The translations under genes were made by a program, and so were the position numbers. The notes beneath the pieces are model-generated. The model was given only the letters and a program-made list of their open reading frames with translations. It was not told the origin of the DNA and searched no databases. Shown piece after piece: positions 1 through 8,655 of a DNA stretch of 64,000 nt. Where the stretch lies: NCBI GenBank assembly GCA_002729885.1, contig PBUB01000002.1, positions 239,157 through 303,156 on the forward strand, in the 5' to 3' direction. Source of the stretch: Spirochaetaceae bacterium (GTDB taxonomy: Bacteria > Spirochaetota > Leptospiria > Leptospirales > Leptonemataceae). Within the stretch, counting starts at the first letter, position 1, and every line of letters starts with the position of its first letter.

Positions 1-1
1 A

Positions 2-1513
2 GGGGCGCTCTATACACTGGCCCAGAAGGGAGGACTGGATCCTCTGAAAATGATAGAGCAGTACCCAAGAATTGCAGAGATCCCCTTTGATGCAGAATAC
101 AGATATATGGCCACCTTTCATCGTAGCGGAAATTTCGTAGAGATGTACATCAAAGGTGCACCGGATGCTACTTTGGAGCGCTGTAGTCGGATTCTTTTCC
201 AGAGGTTGTCCAGTGCGAAAGCGGAAAATCCTGATTCGCTTTCGCCAGAGGCAATCACCGAAACTGAATTGAGTTCAGAAATGGTGAGCCGAATTTCCGA
301 TGCGAACAATATGATGGCCGGCGATGCTCTGCGGGTTCTGGCTGTGGCCAGAAAAGTCATTCCCGCGGAGGATTTCGATGCAGGAAACCCCGAAGACTGG
401 ACCAGGGATTGGACTTTCCTGGGGCTGATTGGACTCATGGATCCGCCAAGGCCCGAGGCAAGAGAAGCGATCAAGCTTTGCAGACGGGCCGGCATTGCTG
501 TAAAGATGATCACGGGAGATCATCAGTCCACCGCTGCGGCGGTGGCCCGGGAACTGGGTCTGGAAGGCAGGACTCTCACCGGAGCAGAGCTGGATTCTCT
601 GGGCGAGGAAGAACTGGAGCAGGCCCTGGCTACTGCATCGGTGTTTGCTCGGGTATCTCCAGAACACAAGGTTCGCATTGTTACCAGCCTGAAAAAGCGA
701 AATCATATTACTGCGATGACCGGCGATGGAGTCAACGATGCACCTGCTTTGAAGGCTGCAGACATCGGTATTGCCATGGGGAATGGTACGGCAGTAACTC
801 AGGAGGCAGCCAGACTTGTCCTGACGGATAATAACTTCGTTACTATCAAAGATGCAGTGGAAGAGGGGCGGATTATCTATGACAACATCGTAAAATTCGT
901 TCGATTTCAGCTATCCACCAATATTGGAGCAATACTGACCGTTCTGGCATCCACTCTTCTGGGTAATCCCATGCCTTTTACCGCGATTCAATTGCTCTGG
1001 ATCAATATTATAATGGATGGTCCCCCGGCCATGACTCTGGGTCTTGAGCCTGGACGGCCAGATCTAATGAAGCAGCCCCCCAGAAAGCCAGACGAAAGCA
1101 TTCTGAATTTCAACCGAATAATTCGTGTGATAGTCTATGGAATAATAATGATGGTGGGTACGTTGGGGATACTGAACTTCGAGTTGTCGGAAAGTTCCCC
1201 GGAATATGCGGCTACCCTGGCGTTTACTACTTTCGTTTTATTTCAGATCTTTAACGTATTCAATGCAAGGGCGGAATTCGAAAGTGCCTTTGCCACTAAC
1301 TTCTTTAAGAATGTTCGGCTCTGGTTTTCGCTGGCTCTGGTGCTTATGCTTCAGGCGCTGGCGGTCGAGTGGGAGCCTGCTCAAGAAACGTTCTCTACAA
1401 CATCGCTTTCTGGCCAGGACTGGCTTCTGGCCGCCGGAGTGGCTTCCAGCGTTTTGATTCTGGATGAGATCTATAAACTGATGGTCCGATTGGTGCGAAA
1501 GGATGATTCCTGA
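2..1513 (+). CDS. P-type calcium-transporting ATPase, C-terminal part (5' truncated by window edge)
   Basis: This is the C-terminal ~503 residues of a P2-type cation ATPase that pumps Ca2+ (or a similar cation) across the inner membrane using ATP. The frame is open from base 2, so the gene enters from outside the window. The first residues match the nucleotide-binding domain (GALYTLAQKGG, then YPRIAEIPFD). The P-domain motifs KMITGDH and MTGDGVNDAPALKAADIG (near residue 240) are intact. They are followed by QLLWINIIMDGPPAMTLGLE and several C-terminal membrane helices, the usual type II C-terminal domain. The phosphorylated DKTGT motif lies upstream and is not visible. The substrate is inferred from the type II pattern; another divalent or monovalent cation is possible. 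Confidence 0.93.
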   Translation, partial: GALYTLAQKGGLDPLKMIEQYPRIAEIPFDAEYRYMATFHRSGNFVEMYIKGAPDATLERCSRILFQRLSSAKAENPDSLSPEAITETELSSEMVSRISDANNMMAGDALRVLAVARKVIPAEDFDAGNPEDWTRDWTFLGLIGLMDPPRPEAREAIKLCRRAGIAVKMITGDHQSTAAAVARELGLEGRTLTGAELDSLGEEELEQALATASVFARVSPEHKVRIVTSLKKRNHITAMTGDGVNDAPALKAADIGIAMGNGTAVTQEAARLVLTDNNFVTIKDAVEEGRIIYDNIVKFVRFQLSTNIGAILTVLASTLLGNPMPFTAIQLLWINIIMDGPPAMTLGLEPGRPDLMKQPPRKPDESILNFNRIIRVIVYGIIMMVGTLGILNFELSESSPEYAATLAFTTFVLFQIFNVFNARAEFESAFATNFFKNVRLWFSLALVLMLQALAVEWEPAQETFSTTSLSGQDWLLAAGVASSVLILDEIYKLMVRLVRKDDS

Positions 1514-1687
1514 AACCGCTGTGTCGTAGAATCAGGCTTTTACATGGCGCTGGATTGGAAGACGTCGGGAGGGCTCCGTGCATTAGATCCCGGCTGCATT
1601 GGAAGGCCGGCTGGAGGATGCAGTAGAACTCAGAGATTCAATCCCGGAATTGCCTTGCGCCAGATTCCGGATTTCTCTTAATGCATC

Positions 1688-2404
1688 ATGCAGTCTGCGA
1701 TAGTCAATTGGAGCGGCGGCAAGGACTCATGCCTTGCTCTTTATGAAGCGCGAAAAGCGGGACTTCAAATCGAATCTCTGATGACTACCCTGCAGGTTCA
1801 GCAAGGAGATCTACCAAACCGGGTTTCGCATCATGAGATTCCGGAATCATTGCTGGATGTACAGGCCGCTGCGCTGGGACTGCCCATCCATAAGGTGATT
1901 CTTCCGGACCAACCCACGGACGGCGAATATGAATCCATAATGAAGGATGCCATGGAGGTCTGGTCCAGCCGTGGCATTCGTGATTCAATTTTTGGAGATA
2001 TCTTTCTTGAGGATCTAAAGCAGTTCCGAGAGCAGAAGTTAGCCTCCATTGGCTGGACCGCTCAGTTCCCCCTCTGGAAAAGGGATACTCCGGACATGGC
2101 CAGACAGTTTATTGATCTGGGTTTTCGCGCCGTTGTAGTAAGCGTGGACGGTCAAAAGCTGGGGCCTGATTTCTGTGGTCGTCCCTACGATCTGGAATTT
2201 TTAAGAGATCTTCCCGACGAAGTGGATCCCTGCGGCGAATACGGGGAGTTTCATACATTCGTATTCGATGGTCCTGGTTTTTATAAATCTGTTCCCTGGA
2301 AGCAGGGTGTCACCTACTCTAGAACCTATCAATGGCAGCAAAAGGATTTCATCTACCATTATAGTCCTGCAGTGCTGGATGACGATCCTGCACATCTAAA
2401 CTGA
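1688..2404 (+). CDS. Dph6/MJ0570-type ATP pyrophosphatase (diphthine-ammonia ligase-like)
   Basis: A 238-residue adenine-nucleotide alpha-hydrolase protein. The N-terminus has the PP-loop SGGKDSCLAL, and the later motifs GDIFLEDLKQFREQ, PLWK, GADxCG-like FCGRPYD and CGEYGEFHTFVFDGP are those of the COG2102 family. In archaea and eukaryotes this family amidates diphthine on elongation factor 2. Bacteria lack diphthamide, so the true bacterial substrate is unknown; an ATP-dependent amidation or adenylation is inferred. The start is the ATG just before the PP-loop. The gene stands alone between the ATPase and a lipoprotein pair and has a possible terminator behind it. Confidence 0.85.
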   Translation: MQSAIVNWSGGKDSCLALYEARKAGLQIESLMTTLQVQQGDLPNRVSHHEIPESLLDVQAAALGLPIHKVILPDQPTDGEYESIMKDAMEVWSSRGIRDSIFGDIFLEDLKQFREQKLASIGWTAQFPLWKRDTPDMARQFIDLGFRAVVVSVDGQKLGPDFCGRPYDLEFLRDLPDEVDPCGEYGEFHTFVFDGPGFYKSVPWKQGVTYSRTYQWQQKDFIYHYSPAVLDDDPAHLN

Positions 2405-2428
2405 TCAATCCGGAAGTTCTTATGTCGT

Positions 2429-2458
2429 ATCCAGCCTGGATGGCATGCTTTTTTTATA
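2429..2458 (+). terminator. Possible intrinsic terminator after the Dph6-like gene
   Basis: A short inverted repeat (ATCCAG C CTGGAT, with an alternative GCC/GGC stem) is followed by GCATGC and a run of seven T at 2449-2455. The stem is short, so the call is tentative, but it sits 25 bases after the stop codon and before the next lipoprotein gene. Confidence 0.4.
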
Positions 2459-2531
2459 GAAACCTGTGCTTTGTCTGATATCGCATAGTAATTTCATTGC
2501 CAGTCCGGGATTGCCTGGATGGAATCTATCT

Positions 2532-2909
2532 ATGAAGCGCACCCTAACTTCGTTTCTATTAATTTGTATAGTTCTCGTTCATAGCCATTGCGCCTTTATG
2601 GTAAAAGAGAATCGCAGACTCACCAATTCTCTGGACTCTGTGGTAGCTCCGGAATCTACGATGAGCAAAGTATTGCTTGCTCCTGTATTTCTGCCCGTGG
2701 GCGCAGTGAGTCTTGCATCGGATGCAATTTTGATTCATCCTGTGGCGGTGGTGCCGGATGCCCTGGACGATACCTACGAAACAATCTGGCAGGAGCCTGA
2801 AGGAAGCATCATCTGGCAGACCTTTCTATTCGTGCCAAAGGTGGCTTTCTCCCCGGTCTTCTTTAGCTTTGACTGGTTGTTTCGATCACTATTTGATGTA
2901 GGGTCCTGA
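2532..2909 (+). CDS. Small putative lipoprotein, first of a tandem paralogous pair
   Basis: A 125-residue protein starting MKRTLTSFLLICIVLVHSHC: a lipoprotein signal peptide with a relaxed spirochaetal lipobox ending at Cys20. The ATG at 2532 was preferred over an upstream in-frame start at 2466 because it begins the signal peptide exactly. The mature part has a hydrophobic middle (LLAPVFLPVGAVSLASDAIL), then IHPVAVVPDALDDTYETIW and FSPVFFSFDWLFRS. The same blocks occur in the same order in the next gene, so the two are diverged duplicates. Function unknown. Probable location: envelope, lipid-anchored. Confidence 0.75.
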   Translation: MKRTLTSFLLICIVLVHSHCAFMVKENRRLTNSLDSVVAPESTMSKVLLAPVFLPVGAVSLASDAILIHPVAVVPDALDDTYETIWQEPEGSIIWQTFLFVPKVAFSPVFFSFDWLFRSLFDVGS

Positions 2910-2942
2910 TTCATGAACACTAACTTGCAGGATAAAGGATTA

Positions 2943-3860
2943 ATGCAATATCGTAAGAACCGGATGCTGGAACTGAGTAGACCCCGCATCGTGCGCCTGA
3001 CCAGACTGGCTCTGGTTCTGCTTCTCATTTTCCAGTTCAGTGGCTGTGCCGTCTTTGATCGCAGAAACACGATACTTGTAAATGCAGTGGAAGAGCACAT
3101 GGTTCCAGAAACCCAGCCTTCGCGGCTGCTACTGGCGCCCATCTATATACCTGTAGGGCTTATGGCCGGCGTTCTGGATGCATTTATTATACATCCCATC
3201 CGGATGATCCCCAGAGCGGCTCAGGATACGGATGAGGCCCTGTGGGAATTCTCGGACGAAACAGGATATGTTACCCATACCGGCTCAATCATCTACCGGG
3301 CCGGATTTTCTCCTATCTTCTTTACTGTGGCCTGGCTGGGCCGGAGCGCATTTGCCAGCGGCGCACCGGACGATGCGGAAGCACCACCCGAGCGGCCTGA
3401 GGGCACCTATGAGGACTTTCTGAATAACCGGAATAGAGATGGCATCCTTTTTGATCTTCAGGATTGCTCCAGTAAAGAGCCTTCCACGAAGCTTCTGGTT
3501 CGCACCTACGACACGTTTGCTCCAGAAGTTTCCGATCCGGATCTGGGGAATGGGTACGGAAGTCCTGCATACAGAGCCGCCGACTGCATGCAGCAGAGAA
3601 AGGATGAGGTGGCATTTCAGTTCTTCCAGGATCGACTGATGGACCCCCGGGACGGAGAGCATCGCTGGATCCATAACTATGCCATCAATTACATGCAGGT
3701 CCAGAATTCGGAGAAGGCAGCCAGAGTGATGTTACAGGCACTTAAGGTCCCGGGTCACAGCACCAAATTGAATATGGCCATTGCCCGGGGACTATTGTAT
3801 ATGAGTGATGAGAAGGTTCAGAGCTTCATTCTACGTTCGATTCAGGCCCCGCCGCAGTAG
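2943..3860 (+). CDS. Putative lipoprotein, second paralogue with C-terminal repeat-like extension
   Basis: A ~305-residue protein. A hydrophobic stretch (LALVLLLIFQFSGC) ends in a clear lipobox LIFQFSGC. The following ~100 residues parallel the upstream gene: LLLAPIYIPVGLMAGVLDAF, then IHPIRMIPRAAQDTDEALWE and AGFSPIFFTVAWLGRSAF. About 150 further residues (EAPPERPEGTYEDFLNNRN onward) are absent from the first paralogue and end in a helical, HEAT/TPR-like segment. The start could be 2913, 2943 (AAAGGA just upstream, close spacing) or 2964; 2943 is a compromise. It follows the first paralogue within 35 bases, so the two are probably co-transcribed. Function unknown. Confidence 0.75.
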   Translation: MQYRKNRMLELSRPRIVRLTRLALVLLLIFQFSGCAVFDRRNTILVNAVEEHMVPETQPSRLLLAPIYIPVGLMAGVLDAFIIHPIRMIPRAAQDTDEALWEFSDETGYVTHTGSIIYRAGFSPIFFTVAWLGRSAFASGAPDDAEAPPERPEGTYEDFLNNRNRDGILFDLQDCSSKEPSTKLLVRTYDTFAPEVSDPDLGNGYGSPAYRAADCMQQRKDEVAFQFFQDRLMDPRDGEHRWIHNYAINYMQVQNSEKAARVMLQALKVPGHSTKLNMAIARGLLYMSDEKVQSFILRSIQAPPQ

Positions 3861-3992
3861 AAGACCGTAGAATGTAGAAGACGGTAGAATATGGAAGGAA
3901 TCTTCTCCGAAGGCAGGAGGGATGATTTGTTCATCCGTAAAACACATTATACAGGCTCTGAATCCACCATGGAAAGAGGTCGATAATCAACT

Positions 3993-5285
3993 ATGCCTCG
4001 GCATCTGTATTTTTTTCTACTTCTTGCGCTGTTTCCGGGACTGCTTCTGGGAAATGATCCAGATTCCAGTCATAAACTGAGCCAGCCCGGTTCAGAAAAG
4101 AAGAACAGCTGGAGGAAGCTGGGACAATCCACTCGAATTTTTGCTCCGGACGATTTTTCAATAGAGGAACCGGAGCAACTTACCTTTAAACTGGAAGGTG
4201 TTCGCATGGATGCCTATTCCCGGGATTTTGCTCAGGGTGATGTGGTATACATTGAGATCTTGCGTCCTGCGAAAGTGCATGGTTTCTACAGCTATCTCTA
4301 TGACAAAGACGGAAAGCCACTGCCCTTAACCCGTACCAACTGGGGATATCGCATTCTACTCCCCATAGGAGCTCAAGATGAGCGGGAAAAGATTGAGCTT
4401 ACATGGAAACAATCTGTCGGAGACCGATTTGGACAGGCCAGGATTGAAATACCCATCAATGAGAAATCCTTTCCTCAGACTAGATGGTACAATCGGGTAA
4501 GCTTTTTTCCGGATCTGGCGCCGCGGGAAGTGGGTGGTGAGGAGACTTCTGACTCCGGTGCCGAGTCCGCATCGGAAGATGAGGTTCAGTCTCTAGAACA
4601 GAACCCTTCGCCGACAGAAGATCAGATGGCCAGTTCAGGACCGGAAGCGGAGAATACGGAACTGGATGCCCATGGTTCTCCTGCTCAGGAAAAAACCCTG
4701 ATGGCTCAGAAACAGGAATCGGAGGAGGAAGGGCTGGCGGCAGAAGAGGAGAGCGAGGAGAAGCTCTCCAATTTCATGAAGAAGATTACTCTGGAAAAGA
4801 GTCTGCGAAGTCAGGTATTTGAGCGAAAAGGAAATGATTTGATTACCAGTCGGCTTTCGCATCCGAGAAATATGCACTACATTACTAGCCAGTGCTTTAC
4901 CAGCCGACTCAAGATCTCATACAAATACGTTAACGGGCAAAAGGTAGAAGTAGGGCGCCGCGTTGTTATGCATAATGGAGTGGATCTGCGAGGGCGCCCC
5001 GGCACTCCGGTGTATGCCATTGCTGACGGTCAGGTAGTGCTGGCGCGTTCCATGCATTTTGAGGGAAATTTTACCATCATCGACCACGGTCTGGGAATTT
5101 TTTCCGGCTACATGCACCAGAGCAATCTAAAGGTGCAGGTTGGACAATATGTACAGGCCGGCGAGCGTATTGGGGATGTGGGCAATACTGGCTATTCCAC
5201 TGGTCCGCACCTCCATCTTGCACTGTGGATTCGTGGCGTTCCGGTGGATCCTTTGAGTCTGTACTCCCTTCCGATTCGGGAATGA
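3993..5285 (+). CDS. M23-family metallopeptidase (LytM-type peptidoglycan hydrolase)
   Basis: A 430-residue secreted protein with an N-terminal signal peptide (MPRHLYFFLLLALFPGLLLG). Residues ~30-175 form a beta-rich region of unknown fold, ~180-265 is a Glu/Ser-rich linker, and ~300-430 is the peptidase domain. The zinc ligands of the family are visible: HNGVD (near residue 326) and HLHLALW (near residue 405), with the conserved GxGNTGYSTGPHLH context. All needed residues are present, so it is likely an active endopeptidase cutting peptide cross-links in cell-wall murein. Some family members are instead amidase activators. It is monocistronic by spacing. Confidence 0.92.
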   Translation: MPRHLYFFLLLALFPGLLLGNDPDSSHKLSQPGSEKKNSWRKLGQSTRIFAPDDFSIEEPEQLTFKLEGVRMDAYSRDFAQGDVVYIEILRPAKVHGFYSYLYDKDGKPLPLTRTNWGYRILLPIGAQDEREKIELTWKQSVGDRFGQARIEIPINEKSFPQTRWYNRVSFFPDLAPREVGGEETSDSGAESASEDEVQSLEQNPSPTEDQMASSGPEAENTELDAHGSPAQEKTLMAQKQESEEEGLAAEEESEEKLSNFMKKITLEKSLRSQVFERKGNDLITSRLSHPRNMHYITSQCFTSRLKISYKYVNGQKVEVGRRVVMHNGVDLRGRPGTPVYAIADGQVVLARSMHFEGNFTIIDHGLGIFSGYMHQSNLKVQVGQYVQAGERIGDVGNTGYSTGPHLHLALWIRGVPVDPLSLYSLPIRE

Positions 5286-5373
5286 ACCTCGAAAATAGAG
5301 CCGGTCTGCTTCCGCTCCCGGATGAAAGCCCGGTGAAGTCGGACTGCCGGATTGCCGGATTGCCAGGCACCTG

Positions 5374-5446
5374 GGCCTGAATTCTGACGGTGTCGTTGCT
5401 GGATTTTTCGCCACTCCGGCCTGTGTTCTGATCGGTGTCGTTGCTG
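5374..5446 (+). repeat. Imperfect ~29-bp direct repeat, two copies
   Basis: Two copies (5374-5402 and 5418-5446) share GGCCTG, TTCTGA and the block CGGTGTCGTTGCTGG. They lie in the 274-base gap between the M23 peptidase and the STAS gene, which otherwise shows no gene. No terminal repeats or ORF suggest a mobile element. Confidence 0.6.
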
Positions 5447-5559
5447 GCTCATACGGGAATTTGCGAAAATCCGAAATATTAAAAGAGACATAATTTTATG
5501 CTTGTCTGCTGAAAAAATGACCTTTATGTGTGAAATTCATCCGTCTTCTTGATTCGTCC

Positions 5560-5925
5560 ATGAAGGATCCCAATAGATATGAAATGGAAAACCTGCCCTG
5601 GCCAGAAGCGTTACTGGTAAGGCCCCGGGGAAATCTGGATATATACACCAGCCCGGAGCTGCGCTCTGTTCTGGACGATTCCCGTAACGAAGGTAAGCGA
5701 CACTTTGTCCTGGATCTTTCGGGCGTGGAGTATATCGATAGCACCGGACTTGGCTCTCTGGCCTCTTTCATGGATGCAGTAAAGAAGCAACAGGGAAGCT
5801 TGAAGCTGTCCGGATTAAAGGGAGTGGTACACAAGGCCTTTGTGTTTACCAATCTACTGGATCTATTCTCTGTTTACGGGACTGTGGAACAGGCCCTGGA
5901 TTCCCTGGGTCAGGAACTATCCTGA
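5560..5925 (+). CDS. STAS-domain protein (anti-sigma factor antagonist type)
   Basis: A ~121-residue single STAS domain. The signature LDLSGVEYIDSTGLGSLASF is complete, with the phosphorylatable serine in DSTGLG near residue 60. In the family, such proteins are switched by Ser phosphorylation by an RsbW/SpoIIAB-type kinase and reset by SpoIIE-type PP2C phosphatases. No such kinase is in the window, but a SpoIIE-type phosphatase lies at 33445-36114. Starts at 5530 (GTG), 5560 (ATG) or 5584 (ATG) are possible; none has a good ribosome binding site, and 5560 gives a normal domain length. It runs convergent to the channel gene. Confidence 0.88.
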   Translation: MKDPNRYEMENLPWPEALLVRPRGNLDIYTSPELRSVLDDSRNEGKRHFVLDLSGVEYIDSTGLGSLASFMDAVKKQQGSLKLSGLKGVVHKAFVFTNLLDLFSVYGTVEQALDSLGQELS

Positions 5926-5956
5926 TTCGCCAGCCTTTCTCTGATTTTTTCCTGGA

Positions 5957-7297
5957 TCACTCAGGCTTTCTCTGTCCGCCTCTTCTTTGTTCTGCCATGG
6001 CCTCAATGCTTTTTGCGAATTCAGGATAGCGTTGCAGTATTTCAGAAAACGTATTTCGATCCAGGCTATAAATATCGCAGTAATCCACCGCTCGCACAGA
6101 GGCATTGCGAGGGGCATGGTGTAGCAGGGCCACTTCGCCAAAGTACTGACCATCCGACAATGAGGCTATGGAGTTCTTTTCGCGATCCAGCACCTCGACC
6201 GTTCCTTTGCTGATCATAAACATTTCCTGTCCAGGATCTCCATACTGAAAAATCATATCTCCTGGTGTGAACACCTGAGGAGTTAAACTAAGCACGATTT
6301 CTCGCACAAGGCTGGCGGGAGCGCCGCGAAGGATGGGCATCTTTTCCAGGATATCCTGGTTTAGAGACAGTGCCACTTCCATTTGAAGGGATCTGGGCAG
6401 ATCTTTTAAAAAAGAAAACTCATCGTAGCCCAGTCGGCTCTCCCAGAGATAATTATAATAGTTGCGAATCCTTTCCTGTAAAGAGGCAGGCAGATTTCTG
6501 TACCGTAGAAAGGCATTCACAGTTTCCATCTTCTGACGAAAATGTGCGCGAGCTACGTCGATGTTCGCCAGAAGATGGGCAACGTTACCAATGATGTAGC
6601 CGTACATTCCGGCCCCTACAATCATGATAAGGATGGCATAAACGGTCTGATGGTTATTCTGAGGAACAACATCACCATAGCCCACTGTGGTCAATGTGGT
6701 AAAGGCCCAGTAGATTCCCCTTACGTACCTGGTGAGCTGATCCGGGGCCTCGGGAATCCCTCCCATCGCTACCCAGCCGCAGCCTACCCAGTGACCAATT
6801 AGAGTTACCCAGAATCCAAAGAACAGAAGCCGCATGATTGCGGGATTCAAGAAGTCCCGGTGTCCCAGGCGATGTAGCAACTGGGCCAATCGCACCAGGC
6901 GCAAAAGCCGTATCAGGCGAAGCATTCGGAGAGCGCGAAGGAGCGTAGGAGATATGAGACGAGCCAGATTGGCCTCTGGCTCTCCTATGCTATGTATCAA
7001 AATCAGATCAAAGGGAACGGCGGCCAGGAAATCAACAATGAACCAGCTGGACAGGTACTTTCGAGCCACCTGACGAGGATCGCTGATCAGACGTCCTTCC
7101 ACTACAATGGAAGTGCGAAAATTTATGAAGATATCGGCGATGAAGATGCTGATTACGATTATATCTAGAAACAGAATCCATCCGGTGGCCGGATAGCCCA
7201 TGACCAGACGAAGTGGGACCTCGATGGATGCATAGGTGGTAACTACTATCAGGATCAGTTCCCATGCCTGTTTAAATGAATGAGCAGGATGTATCAT
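5957..7297 (-). CDS. Cyclic-nucleotide-gated K+ channel (SthK/MlotiK1-like)
   Basis: A 446-residue inner-membrane tetrameric channel subunit. S1-S4 span residues ~10-135; S4 (LLRALRMLRLIRLLRLVRLA) carries six Arg at every third position. S5-P-S6 includes the selectivity filter TVGYGD near residue 202, which predicts K+ selectivity. A C-linker is followed by a cyclic-nucleotide-binding domain (~310-430) with FGEVALLHHAPRNASV as the phosphate-binding cassette, including the Arg that contacts the cyclic phosphate. Length and order match prokaryotic CNG channels such as Spirochaeta SthK. The voltage-sensor/HAMP gene lies 80 bases upstream on the same strand, so both may share a transcript. Confidence 0.94.
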   Translation of the reverse strand: MIHPAHSFKQAWELILIVVTTYASIEVPLRLVMGYPATGWILFLDIIVISIFIADIFINFRTSIVVEGRLISDPRQVARKYLSSWFIVDFLAAVPFDLILIHSIGEPEANLARLISPTLLRALRMLRLIRLLRLVRLAQLLHRLGHRDFLNPAIMRLLFFGFWVTLIGHWVGCGWVAMGGIPEAPDQLTRYVRGIYWAFTTLTTVGYGDVVPQNNHQTVYAILIMIVGAGMYGYIIGNVAHLLANIDVARAHFRQKMETVNAFLRYRNLPASLQERIRNYYNYLWESRLGYDEFSFLKDLPRSLQMEVALSLNQDILEKMPILRGAPASLVREIVLSLTPQVFTPGDMIFQYGDPGQEMFMISKGTVEVLDREKNSIASLSDGQYFGEVALLHHAPRNASVRAVDYCDIYSLDRNTFSEILQRYPEFAKSIEAMAEQRRGGQRKPE

Positions 7298-7377
7298 GCA
7301 GTCTTCTGGATTCCCGGATGTAGTCAGTACGGTAATTTTCTTGAATAGATTCTTTCCGGGCGAAACCCGGCGCCGTT

Positions 7378-8547
7378 CTAGATTAATTCATCCAGAGAAA
7401 CACTCTTACCTGAATCCATGGGATGGCCATGATCCGAGTTGCCCATTTCCATATCGCGCTTCTTGCGATCATAGTGGGCTACAATTCTTTCCTTTAGTGG
7501 CAGCCATCTTCGGTTATAGATATTGGCCAGCTTTGAAATTTCATCCTGGGGTCTATCTTTGATTTCTGGAATCGTCAGATTGTAGTTCCATTGTCTTAAC
7601 CCGCGATCCATCATATAAACAGGCTCGGCTACGCTCTGGACGAATAATCGGCCGTAAAGAAGCACATATCCGACCAGCAAAAAGAGTATTATGGCCAGCA
7701 GGCAGAGTATGAGCAGAGCCAGGTTGGCATCTGCCTGAAAATAGGACAGGCTTGCTGTGAATCCTTCGGAAAGAGCAAGGTCCACGGAAGGACTCCAATC
7801 CGGCACCGACTCTTTTCTCTGGTAGAGTACCTGCCCGCTGCTATCCTTCAAATATACAATAGCAGGAAAGGCAGTTTCGAATAGCGTTGCGTTGGGTTTC
7901 TCGTACTTCTGTCTGGTTTCATCTGCCAGGTAGGATTCCAGGCGATGTTTGACTTCGCTTTTGTAGGCTGCATGGCCGGGTACAGGTGATACTGGCAGAA
8001 GCTGCAGTAAAAAAACCGAAAAGATCAAAGTAGTTACAGTAATGGTGGCCACCGTCGCTACATGATGATTGGTCATCTGAGACTCTGTATACTGCACCGG
8101 ACCCACGATTCGAAGCATGCGAATCAGCCGCAGGGCCCTGGTTACCCTCACTGCCTTGGCAGTCTTCAATAGTACCATGTACTGTGGCAGATGTTCGATC
8201 TGACCATCCGGGCTCAGAAAAAGTAGATATATAGCAGGACCGGAAACCAGTACAGCCAGAGGTACAGAAGAGATGAAATCAATCCAACCTCTCTGACGGG
8301 TGAAGTAGAGCAGGAAGCGGCCTTCTTTAAGGGACACAATGGTTCGTCCCAGAAATTCCAGAGAAAAGATGAGATCAAAGGCAAAAGCTCCCAGGATGAG
8401 ATCCCGGTGGGTGCTGGAATCCCAGGCCAGCAAGATGGCCAGCTCTTCAATGCAAAGATGGCAGATGGCCAGGAAGATCATGATCAATATGATGATCTCA
8501 AATGTATGGGGAAAGTGGTCTTCTGGATACTTCCTCTGGGCTGCCAT
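7378..8547 (-). CDS. Pore-less voltage-sensor-domain protein with periplasmic loop and HAMP-like domain
   Basis: A 389-residue membrane protein. The N-terminal four helices form an ion-channel-type voltage-sensing domain. S4 (KTAKAVRVTRALRLIRMLR) has seven basic residues at every third position. There is no K+ or Na+ selectivity filter. Instead, helix 5 is followed by ~90 periplasmic residues, helix 6 (LALLILCLLAIILFLLVGYV) and a HAMP-like segment (AEPVYMMDRGL to DEISKLANIYN). The protein ends soon after, with no kinase, cyclase or methyl-accepting domain. It might couple membrane voltage to a partner protein; this is inference. It sits directly upstream of the CNG channel gene. Confidence 0.8.
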   Translation of the reverse strand: MAAQRKYPEDHFPHTFEIIILIMIFLAICHLCIEELAILLAWDSSTHRDLILGAFAFDLIFSLEFLGRTIVSLKEGRFLLYFTRQRGWIDFISSVPLAVLVSGPAIYLLFLSPDGQIEHLPQYMVLLKTAKAVRVTRALRLIRMLRIVGPVQYTESQMTNHHVATVATITVTTLIFSVFLLQLLPVSPVPGHAAYKSEVKHRLESYLADETRQKYEKPNATLFETAFPAIVYLKDSSGQVLYQRKESVPDWSPSVDLALSEGFTASLSYFQADANLALLILCLLAIILFLLVGYVLLYGRLFVQSVAEPVYMMDRGLRQWNYNLTIPEIKDRPQDEISKLANIYNRRWLPLKERIVAHYDRKKRDMEMGNSDHGHPMDSGKSVSLDELI

Positions 8548-8655
8548 GTCCGCTCCTGTCCTTTAACTGAGCCTCCCTGCTCGGAAGGCCCCTGCTATTG
8601 GACATCGACCAAATCTGGCTTTCGGTTCTTTCTTTTTCCGCAGTCTGTGACCGGA

